Source: an uncultured Flavobacteriales bacterium (GTDB lineage Bacteria > Bacteroidota > Bacteroidia > Flavobacteriales_D > Crocinitomicaceae). From it: a stretch of 64,000 nucleotides of DNA. The stretch lies in NCBI GenBank assembly GCA_903823565.1, contig CAIJTF010000013.1, positions 1-64,000 of the forward strand, written 5' to 3'. The position numbers and the translations under genes are program-made. Under the pieces are notes generated by a model that had not been told where the DNA came from, searched no databases, and saw only the letters and a list, made by a program, of their open reading frames with translations. Positions 27,859 to 34,881 of the stretch are shown here, one piece after another. Each line of letters opens with the position of its first letter. Position 1 is the stretch's first letter.

Positions 27859-28557
27859 ATGGGTTTAATTAAAAATATTTTTTCTTCGTGGCTTCATTTT
27901 TTAGCGCCAGAGCTTTGCGTTAATTGTGGCCTTGAACGGATTGACCGAGAGGTTGGTTGTTGTATTTTTTGTTCCGATTCACTAAAGTCATTTTCCCTAG
28001 AAAAGCTAGAAAGTCAAGTTTTCTTAAATGGGGAAACGGATATTACGCTCCATATAGGCTTCATATTTGAAAAAAACAACGCGATTCAAATCTTATTACA
28101 CGCTTTAAAATATCAAGGTAATTTCCATATTGCGACTTTTTTTGCCGAGCAATTATCTAAGCGTTATTATGTGGAATTTCAACAAGTTGAGGGTTTTATT
28201 GCTGTCCCAATTCATGTGAGGAAACGTTTTGATCGAGGCTATAACCAATGTGCTCTAATGGTAAACCATTTGTGCCAACAGTTTAACAAGAATTCTTACA
28301 GTACATTGTTGCAAAAGGTGGTCAATAATGCGAGTCAAACCAAAAAAAACAAAGAAGAAAGACGATTGAACGTTGAAAACAGCTATTGGGTGTCACCAAA
28401 AATTAAACAGTTTTCGCACTTGGGCATTGTTGAAGACGTGCTAACTACAGGAGCAACCCTAAGAGCTATTACACAAGAAATTAAAAGGATTAACCCTACC
28501 ATAAAATTAAGTTTTTTTGTCGTAGCTTCGGCCCTAGAATGCACGAAAAAGTCTTAA
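27859..28557 (+). CDS. ComF family phosphoribosyltransferase-like protein
   Basis: The 232-residue protein begins with L-C-V-N-C-G...C-C-I-F-C, a four-Cys zinc-finger-like element typical of ComF, then A-L-K-Y-Q-G-N, P-I-H-V-R-K-R-F-D-R-G-Y-N-Q-C, and I-V-E-D-V-L-T-T-G-A-T-L, the PRPP-binding loop. ComF proteins help import single-stranded DNA across the inner membrane in natural transformation, but they are found in many non-competent Bacteroidota, so competence is not proven. It overlaps the next gene by 19 bp. Its start codon is on the same strand as, and far from, any obvious promoter. Confidence 0.87.
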   Translation: MGLIKNIFSSWLHFLAPELCVNCGLERIDREVGCCIFCSDSLKSFSLEKLESQVFLNGETDITLHIGFIFEKNNAIQILLHALKYQGNFHIATFFAEQLSKRYYVEFQQVEGFIAVPIHVRKRFDRGYNQCALMVNHLCQQFNKNSYSTLLQKVVNNASQTKKNKEERRLNVENSYWVSPKIKQFSHLGIVEDVLTTGATLRAITQEIKRINPTIKLSFFVVASALECTKKS

Positions 28558-29552
28558 TTATCGGTGGCGGACTATCGGGGCTGCTCGTGGCCAATGCTTT
28601 GAGGAAAAGAGGGGTAATAGTAGATGTCCTGGATGATGGAAATAATCACTCATCTAGGGTGGCAGCAGGATTGGTTAATCCCATTTCTTTTCGAAGAACC
28701 TTATTATCATGGAACGCCACGTTATTTTACCCATCTGCCAAAACCTTCTATGAAGAGATACAAAAAAACGCAACAAGGGCTATTATTAAGGAGTTATGGT
28801 TGCGTAGAATTTTTTCCTCCAAGGAAGAGGTAACGACATGGAAGCAACGGCTTTTCAATCCTGAATTTACTCCATTTCTTTTACCCCTTGTTGAGGAAGA
28901 CGCGGCTTTCGGTCCCTATGGTTCTGGAAGGGTTAATGGCTTTTGTATTGACGGAGAAGCCTTGCTAAATCAGCTCAAATCAACCCAAAACCTTATTCAA
29001 AAGGAATTCATTCCTGCGAATATTGATCCTGAGCAGGGAGTTTATGATGGCACGAAATACGATAAAATTATCTTTTGTTGCGGGTACCGCAACCACGAGA
29101 ATCCTTTTTTCAAGCATTTACCCGTACAAGCCACCAAAGGACAACTTCTGTTAGTGGAATGGAAAAATTCCGATGAAAACACCTCCTACCACCGCAAATG
29201 TTTTGCTTTACCTAAAGGGGATAGTCGCTTTAAACTGGGAGCCACGTTTGAGTGGGGGGAGCTGAGCCTAGAACCCACCCTAGAGGCAAAAGAGAAACTA
29301 CTATCAGATTTTACGTCCATTTCGTCAGACACCCTGGTTGTAAAAGATCAGGTGGTGGGAATTCGCCCTACAAGTCCCGATAGAAAACCGATTATTGGAT
29401 TGCATTCGGAATACCCGAAACTTGGCATTTTTAATGGACTGGGAACAAAAGGCTACTTGACCGCACCCTATCTCGCTAATCATTTTGTTGATCACCTGTT
29501 AACTAATGCCCCCTTGGATCCAACCGTGTCGTTGAGTCGCTTTGAACGATGA
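28539..29552 (+). CDS. FAD-dependent oxidoreductase (DAO/glycine oxidase-like family)
   Basis: The 337-residue protein has the dinucleotide-binding G-x-G-x-x-G in L-I-I-G-G-G-L-S-G-L-L (about 6-16) and the DAO-family C-terminal motif V-G-I-R-P-T-S-P-D-R-K-P-I-I-G followed by G-L-G-T-K-G. These are typical of D-amino-acid/glycine oxidase and MnmC-type C-terminal domains. The substrate is not evident. It overlaps comF by 19 bp at its start, so the two are translated together, and is separated from the deaminase gene by 24 bp that contain a separate promoter. Confidence 0.78.
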   Translation: MHEKVLIIGGGLSGLLVANALRKRGVIVDVLDDGNNHSSRVAAGLVNPISFRRTLLSWNATLFYPSAKTFYEEIQKNATRAIIKELWLRRIFSSKEEVTTWKQRLFNPEFTPFLLPLVEEDAAFGPYGSGRVNGFCIDGEALLNQLKSTQNLIQKEFIPANIDPEQGVYDGTKYDKIIFCCGYRNHENPFFKHLPVQATKGQLLLVEWKNSDENTSYHRKCFALPKGDSRFKLGATFEWGELSLEPTLEAKEKLLSDFTSISSDTLVVKDQVVGIRPTSPDRKPIIGLHSEYPKLGIFNGLGTKGYLTAPYLANHFVDHLLTNAPLDPTVSLSRFER

Positions 29553-29572
29553 GTAAAGTTTACCTACCTTTG
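29541..29572 (+). promoter_or_regulatory. Canonical Bacteroidota promoter ending 4 nt before the dCMP deaminase start
   Basis: TTTG at 29541-29544 and TACCTTTG at 29565-29572 are exactly 20 bp apart, matching the -33/-7 consensus. The ATG is at 29577, so transcription would begin at or within a base or two of the start codon, giving a leaderless mRNA. The promoter overlaps the end of the upstream oxidoreductase gene. Confidence 0.75.
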
Positions 29573-29576
29573 TCAA

Positions 29577-30023
29577 ATGCACGGAGAAATTAGTTCAGAG
29601 AAACAAGCGCGTTATGACAAAGCCTATTTGAGGCTTGCACAAAGTTGGGCAGAATTATCCCAGTGTAATAGAAAAAAAGTGGGAGCCATTATTGTCAAAG
29701 ACCGTATGATCATTTCAGATGGGTACAACGGAACCCCGTCGGGCTTTCCCAATGCTTGTGAAGACGAAAAAGGAGAAACGCATTGGTTTGTACTTCATGC
29801 AGAGGCAAACGCCATATTGAAGGTCGCCAAATCTACTAATAATATGCTGGGTTCTACCCTTTATTTAACCCACTCACCCTGTAAAGATTGTAGTAAATTA
29901 ATCCTTCAAGCGGGAATAAAAAGGCTGGTTTACCAAACCGCTTATAAAGACATGAGTGGTCTCCATTTTTTAGCGGATGCGGGGGTTGAAATTTGTTGCT
30001 TACCAAATCTAGAAAATGAATAA
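29577..30023 (+). CDS. Deoxycytidylate (dCMP) deaminase family zinc enzyme
   Basis: The 148-residue cytidine-deaminase-fold protein has the zinc site H-A-E-A-N-A-I-L (His74, Glu76) and P-C-K-D-C (Cys102, Cys105), plus D-G-Y-N-G-T-P-S-G-F-P-N-A-C, which is specific to ComEB/dCMP deaminases. It converts dCMP to dUMP for dTMP synthesis. The ATG at 29577 is decided by the promoter, which ends 4 nt earlier. The 3' end overlaps the S41 protease gene by 8 bp. Confidence 0.9.
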   Translation: MHGEISSEKQARYDKAYLRLAQSWAELSQCNRKKVGAIIVKDRMIISDGYNGTPSGFPNACEDEKGETHWFVLHAEANAILKVAKSTNNMLGSTLYLTHSPCKDCSKLILQAGIKRLVYQTAYKDMSGLHFLADAGVEICCLPNLENE

Positions 30024-31572
30024 GAGGTTTTATTATCCGCTTTTGTTTGCCTTAGCGCTTATAGTAGGAATTTTCGTGGGGGCCTCGTTGTCCAATCAGA
30101 TTCCTCCGGAAAGGCTTCGGAAATTGGACGAAATTTTGTCTTTGATTGATAAAAAGTATGTGGATAAGATTTCTTGGGATACGCTTTTGCCCCAGGCGAT
30201 TAATCAAATGCTCCACTCGATGGATCCCCATTCCTCCTATTTAACCAAAGCGCAAGCACAACGCGAAGGCGAACTTATACAGGGTAGTTTTGGTGGGGTG
30301 GGTATTCGTTTTCAAATCATAAGGGACACGGTGTGTGTTATTCAGGCAAATTCTGATGGACCAGCCTACCGAGCTGGAATTAGAGACGGAGACAGGATTC
30401 TGATGGTAGACAATAAACCATTCATAGGGGCATCAATGACTAACGAAAAAGTACTTTCTGCCTTAAAAGGACCCGAGGGGACTCCCGTTTCAATCACCGT
30501 AAGACGCGTGAATAAAAGGCTTTCTTTTCAAATTAATAGGGGACAAATTAAGCTGTATTCAGTTCCTGTTGGTTATATGTTAAATGCAACCATAGGGTAT
30601 ATTAAAATCGAACAATTTTCCTTAAAAACACATGAAGAGTTTCAATCCATGGCCATGAAACTGCTTGCACAAGGTATGAAAGGACTCGTGTTAGACCTAA
30701 GAGGCAACCCTGGAGGAATTATGAATGATGCAATCAAAGTGGCAGACGAATTTTTACCCTCTGGAGAAATCATCCTTAGTACCAAAGGAAAAAGGATTAA
30801 TGAAACGGTAAAAGCAACAAAAGAAGTTGGTTTGCTCGAACACATTAGGCTTGTCGTTTTAATGGATGAAAACTCTGCCTCTGCCTCTGAAATTGTTGCA
30901 GGAGCAATACAGGACAACGATCGAGGCACCCTAGTAGGGAGAAGAACTTTTGGAAAAGGGCTTGTTCAGGAGGAACAAAGGCTTTCGGATGGAAGCACAC
31001 TGCGATTGACCATTGCTAGGTATTATACCCCTTCAGGCAGATGCATTCAAAAAGCATTTAATGGAAACATAGTAGACTATACGAAAGAACATGAGGCCCG
31101 AATTAACAAAGGGGAATTATATTATAAGGATTCTATGTTTATTGATAAAACAGTAAAATATAAAACAAAAAAAGGTCGAATTGTCTATGGCGGAGGAGGA
31201 ATAATTCCGGATGTGTTTATTCCTTTACCCACAATAAACCCAACGCCATTAATGGCTCGATTGTATTTTTCAGAAGCCCTAAGCGCTTTTGTTTTTGATG
31301 ACTTACAACGAAACCGAACCCAATGGATGACGGTAAATGATTTGCAGGCCTTTGTGTTTACGGATAAAGAAATCAACCGCTTGTTACGGTATGTGGGAAC
31401 CGTTTATGGTATAAACACAACTGCTGAAGAAAAAGAAGCGAATGGGTTAGAGCTTAAGAGGCGACTTAAAGAAGAGTATGCAAGGCAATTGTGGGAGCGC
31501 GATGGAATCTATAAAATACAAAATGGGGACAGCAAAGAAATCAAAGAGGCAATAAACATTCTTCTCCGCTAG
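30016..31572 (+). CDS. S41 family C-terminal processing protease (CtpA-like)
   Basis: The 518-residue protein has an N-terminal signal-anchor (about 7-24), a segment containing M-D-P-H-S-S-Y-L-T, a PDZ domain (about 90-175) with G-S-F-G-G-V-G-I and G-D-R-I-L-M-V-D, and the S41 catalytic core. The serine is in S-A-S-A-S-E (Ser289) and the lysine in R-T-F-G-K-G (Lys314). It should cut periplasmic or envelope proteins near their C-termini. The deaminase gene overlaps its start by 8 bp, and its stop overlaps the convergent transporter gene by 4 bp. Confidence 0.92.
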   Translation: MNKRFYYPLLFALALIVGIFVGASLSNQIPPERLRKLDEILSLIDKKYVDKISWDTLLPQAINQMLHSMDPHSSYLTKAQAQREGELIQGSFGGVGIRFQIIRDTVCVIQANSDGPAYRAGIRDGDRILMVDNKPFIGASMTNEKVLSALKGPEGTPVSITVRRVNKRLSFQINRGQIKLYSVPVGYMLNATIGYIKIEQFSLKTHEEFQSMAMKLLAQGMKGLVLDLRGNPGGIMNDAIKVADEFLPSGEIILSTKGKRINETVKATKEVGLLEHIRLVVLMDENSASASEIVAGAIQDNDRGTLVGRRTFGKGLVQEEQRLSDGSTLRLTIARYYTPSGRCIQKAFNGNIVDYTKEHEARINKGELYYKDSMFIDKTVKYKTKKGRIVYGGGGIIPDVFIPLPTINPTPLMARLYFSEALSAFVFDDLQRNRTQWMTVNDLQAFVFTDKEINRLLRYVGTVYGINTTAEEKEANGLELKRRLKEEYARQLWERDGIYKIQNGDSKEIKEAINILLR

Positions 31573-34280
31573 TCTTTATTATTTTCGACCATGATTTTAT
31601 CCGGGTCATAATCGCTTTCCTCATCATATATCTCAAAGTAAGGGTCTTCAAAACTTTTGGATAGGGCTTTTTTCTGCAACGATAATAGTAACGCAGGAAG
31701 AATTAACAGGTTGGTCGCCATGCCCACTAAAATCGTTATGGACACCAGTAGCCCAAGTCCTTTTGTTCCTCCAAATTTTGAAAACACAAACATTATAAAG
31801 CCGAAAAACAAAATGACCGAGGTGTAAAAAATTCCTAGGCCCGTTTCCCGAAGAGCCTTTAAAATCGCAAAATGCATGTTGTGCGATTGTAGTTTTAATT
31901 CCTGACGATACTTGGCTAAAAAGAGTATAGCATTATCCACCGTAATACCTAGCGCGATACCAAAAACTAACAAGGTCGAGGGCTTAAGTGGAATTTTAAA
32001 ATAACCCATAATTCCCGCGGTAATAAGCAAGGGAATAATGTTTGGAATCATAGAGATGACAATAATCTTGATAGACCGAAACAAAACCGCCATTAAAAGG
32101 GCGATAGAGAGAATAGCAAACGCAAGACTTTGTAGCAGGTTTATAAACAAATACTTGGTTCCCTCTGCGACGACGACGGACAATCCTGTAAATGTTACAT
32201 CCAGGTACCTAGAATCAATGACAGACCGTAGCGTCTTAACCGTTTCCTTTTTATTTGCATAGGAATAAATACTAGAATCAATGGTTGCTTTATCATTTTC
32301 TAACTTCAGTTTTTGCGCCATTAGCTTATCTCGCTCCTCGGTCGAAAGGATTGTACTTGAAGCGGACATTTTTTTGTCTATTTGTGCAATAGCCTTATCC
32401 ATGGATTCTTGAACCACACTACATAAGGCGCCTTTTATTTCCAGGTCGTTCATTAAAGAGTCAAACCCCGCCGTTTTCCCTGAGGCAAAAACACGATACG
32501 CACGTTCCCATTTATCTCGATTAGGATTGATAATGTGGTCTACCTGAAGCCTTAAAGTATCTACTTTTTCAGCAACACGATATGAGCCTAAGTCCTTCAT
32601 TTGCGTTCGAATTCGAAGCAAGGTTTTGTCCTCATAAATTAAGTCCTTCTCAGAAAAGCCTATACCGTTTTTAGCCGATTGGTCGAACTTTTCCTTGTAA
32701 AGCCCAATGCGTTTTAAATTCCTTGATTTAGGATATACAAATTCGCTAGAATCTCCATCAAACAAGGCCATGTTTAATACTTTCAACCCATCTACGTAAC
32801 TGATGCTCTTGGAAAACAAACTGTCTTTTTCTAAAAACCTTTGTGTAGAATCAATTCTTCGCGCAATATCTTGGTCGACCAAATAACGCTTGGGGGTTTT
32901 GTAGTTGATAAGGATCTCAAAGGGAATTGAACCCCCAAAATTCCGCTCTATATACTTTAAATCTACAGAAATTTGATCGTTTTCAGGAATATCCCCCGTG
33001 ACGTTTCCGGTAGAAATAATTTTGGTCATTCCATAGGCCCCTAGGCAAACCAGTACCACGGAGGATACATAAATCCAAGGGCGGTATTTTGAAATGATTA
33101 CGATAATATACTCAATAAATCCTTGAGAATATATCCGGTTTAGGTGCTTAACATGCTTGGGTTTGGGGGCAATCATGTAGGAAGCAATAATCGGCACTAT
33201 ACAAATGGAAAGGACAAAAACAACCATGATGTTTAGGCTGGAAATAATTCCAAATTCAGCCAAGCGGTCGCTGCTCGTAAACGTGACAAATCCAACCGCA
33301 GTAGTTAAATTGGTTAAAAAAGTTACAGGCCCAATTCGCCGAATCATGGCAAACAAGGCCTTTGTTTTATTATTTAATCGAACGTATTCTTGATGGTATC
33401 GGGTAATAATAAAGACACAATTAGGAACCCCAATAACGATGAGCAAAGGAGGGATTAAAGCCATCATAATGGTTAGGGCGTAACCAAAAAGAGCAACGGT
33501 ACCTAAAGCCCAAATAACCGAAATTAAAACCACCAAGCTGCATTGGAATACAATACGTAGGGAGCGGAAAAACAGATATAACAAAAGGGATGAGGCAATG
33601 ACCGATAACGCTAAAAAGATAATCATCTCATCTAAAATGCGTTCCGCGATTTTTACACGAATATGGGGCAAGCCAGAATACCTCGGTTGACCAAAATAAG
33701 CTTTGTATTGGTCCGAAATTTTTTCAATTTCATTTACGACTTTAGACTTCTGACGATCTTCTAAAACTTTTTCGTTTAATGTTACCATCATCAGTGACAC
33801 CTTGCTGGAGTCGTTGTACAAAAGATGATTATAAATAGGGTTCTTTTTAATTCGTTGCTTTAACTCTGCAATAGAAACCTCATCAAATTTTTCGTCGTAA
33901 AAAATCGGGTGTTTCTTAAACGTAGTGTCCGCGGGGCTGTTCTCTAATTCTATAAGCGTGGCTTCCGAAATTACGTGCTCAACACCGTCTAGCTTTCGAA
34001 TTTGAGTCCCTAGTTCACTCCATTTTTTAAAGCTCTTCTCCGTGTACAACGAATCGGATTTAATAGCAATTACTAAGGTTGTTCCGTCCTGACCAAAGTA
34101 ATTTTTAAACAGCTCATAATCCTGTTGCGTTTTATTGTCTTTAGGCAACATGATTCCATACCGATTATCAATGCGTAGGTCGGCATAAATAAAGTAACCG
34201 AAAAAAACGGTAAGGGCAGAAATGATCGCTAGAATGAAAAACCGATTCCTTAATATAATGCTTGCTATTCTACTCCACAT
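31569..34280 (-). CDS. RND superfamily (MMPL/HpnN-like) transporter
   Basis: The 903-residue protein has the two-fold RND layout: TM1 at about 13-32, a periplasmic domain, a five-helix bundle (about 220-390), TM7, a second periplasmic domain and a second bundle (about 715-880). The bundle contains I-G-V-P-N-C-V-F-I-I and G-I-A-L-G-I-T-V-D-N-A-I, the latter with the Asp usual in the proton relay of MMPL proteins. Such transporters move lipids or hydrophobic compounds to the outer membrane. No membrane-fusion partner is near. The cytoplasmic tail is strongly acidic (E-E-S-D-Y-D-P-D). A TATCTTTG element sits 32 bp upstream. Confidence 0.85.
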   Translation of the reverse strand: MWSRIASIILRNRFFILAIISALTVFFGYFIYADLRIDNRYGIMLPKDNKTQQDYELFKNYFGQDGTTLVIAIKSDSLYTEKSFKKWSELGTQIRKLDGVEHVISEATLIELENSPADTTFKKHPIFYDEKFDEVSIAELKQRIKKNPIYNHLLYNDSSKVSLMMVTLNEKVLEDRQKSKVVNEIEKISDQYKAYFGQPRYSGLPHIRVKIAERILDEMIIFLALSVIASSLLLYLFFRSLRIVFQCSLVVLISVIWALGTVALFGYALTIMMALIPPLLIVIGVPNCVFIITRYHQEYVRLNNKTKALFAMIRRIGPVTFLTNLTTAVGFVTFTSSDRLAEFGIISSLNIMVVFVLSICIVPIIASYMIAPKPKHVKHLNRIYSQGFIEYIIVIISKYRPWIYVSSVVLVCLGAYGMTKIISTGNVTGDIPENDQISVDLKYIERNFGGSIPFEILINYKTPKRYLVDQDIARRIDSTQRFLEKDSLFSKSISYVDGLKVLNMALFDGDSSEFVYPKSRNLKRIGLYKEKFDQSAKNGIGFSEKDLIYEDKTLLRIRTQMKDLGSYRVAEKVDTLRLQVDHIINPNRDKWERAYRVFASGKTAGFDSLMNDLEIKGALCSVVQESMDKAIAQIDKKMSASSTILSTEERDKLMAQKLKLENDKATIDSSIYSYANKKETVKTLRSVIDSRYLDVTFTGLSVVVAEGTKYLFINLLQSLAFAILSIALLMAVLFRSIKIIVISMIPNIIPLLITAGIMGYFKIPLKPSTLLVFGIALGITVDNAILFLAKYRQELKLQSHNMHFAILKALRETGLGIFYTSVILFFGFIMFVFSKFGGTKGLGLLVSITILVGMATNLLILPALLLSLQKKALSKSFEDPYFEIYDEESDYDPDKIMVENNKD

Positions 34281-34311
34281 ATCAAATTATGTTGTTTACC
34301 CCCAACAAAAA

Positions 34312-34319
34312 CAAAGATA
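34312..34319 (-). promoter_or_regulatory. -7 element TATCTTTG upstream of the RND transporter
   Basis: On the minus strand this octamer fits TAnnTTTG and lies 32 bp from the ATG at 34280. The nearest TTTG upstream is 25 bp away, longer than ideal, so the -33 is uncertain. Confidence 0.5.
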
Positions 34320-34507
34320 GCAAAAAAAGACGGCCTAGCGCCTACAAACGAACACGAAGAATCTGTAAGTAAAAAGAAGTGTTTGTAAGAAGTTAGATTC
34401 CGCAAAACTTGTGCATAGCAGTTAAGGAGGTGGTTGACTAAAACGATCTTTTGGGACTAACCCAAAAGTTTGTACAGAAGATAGATGGATTGTCGAATCA
34501 AATCAAT

Positions 34508-34630
34508 TCAGGTTTTAATCATTGCAAAAAGCATTTTGGAAATCTCCTCAGCTTGGAAATAGAACAATTTAAATTGATTTTCATCAAGAACCATTTCAAC
34601 TTTCAGCACATCAAGTATTCCAACACACTC
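34508..34630 (-). pseudogene. Possible remnant of a four-helix bundle (23S-IVP-like) protein gene
   Basis: A minus-strand frame directly downstream of tRNA-Leu encodes, to its stop, roughly 40 residues including L-D-E-N-Q-F-K and Q-A-E-E-I-S-K-M-L-F-A-M-I-K. This resembles the last helix of the small four-helix bundle proteins related to 23S rRNA intervening-sequence proteins, common in Bacteroidota. There is no matching N-terminal part; the upstream frame is tRNA. I read it as a decayed fragment, but the match is from memory of the family and a chance helix-like frame is possible. Confidence 0.3.
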
Positions 34631-34644
34631 AATCTGGTTTTTTG

Positions 34645-34728
34645 TACTCGAGGCGGGACTTGAACCCGCACGGGCTAATGCCCACAGGATTTTAAGTCCG
34701 GCGTGTCTACCAATTCCACCACTCGAGC
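34645..34728 (-). tRNA. tRNA-Leu (anticodon TAA)
   Basis: On the minus strand the 84-nt gene folds as a class II tRNA: 7-bp acceptor with G1-U72, D-arm with T-G-G-T-A-G-A, anticodon loop C-T-T-A-A-A-A, a long variable arm and the T-arm G-G-T-T-C-A-A. The discriminator is A73 and CCA is not encoded. It is followed on the minus strand by the intergenic remnant and is co-transcribed with tRNA-Gly, 7 bp upstream. Confidence 0.95.
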
Positions 34729-34735
34729 AATCCTG

Positions 34736-34808
<73 letters not shown>

Positions 34809-34845
34809 TTATTTCAATATATCAAACGATTCTAACAATCGGGGA

Positions 34846-34877
34846 CAAAGATACAAAAAACAATTTTTATCCCCAAA
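34846..34877 (-). promoter_or_regulatory. Canonical promoter of the tRNA-Gly/tRNA-Leu unit
   Basis: Reading the minus strand, TTTG (34877-34874) is followed after 20 bp by TATCTTTG (34853-34846), which is the full Bacteroidota consensus. It lies just after the mutS stop and about 38 bp upstream of tRNA-Gly, so the tRNAs have their own promoter. Confidence 0.75.
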
Positions 34878-34881
34878 GGGA

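Larger units (their letters stand above)
34281..34644. other. 364-bp region between the RND gene and tRNA-Leu
   Basis: Apart from the promoter at 34312-34319 there is a perfect 8-bp inverted repeat (34448-34455 with 34461-34468, 5-nt loop), which could end the minus-strand tRNA transcript, although no T-run follows on that strand. The right part (34508-34630) contains a minus-strand frame that looks like the tail of a four-helix bundle protein and is listed separately. Nothing else is supported. Confidence 0.5.

Noticed and set aside
34451-34663. 70-codon plus-strand open frame ending in tRNA-Leu
   Set aside because: It runs into the tRNA on the other strand and is the antisense of the four-helix-like remnant.
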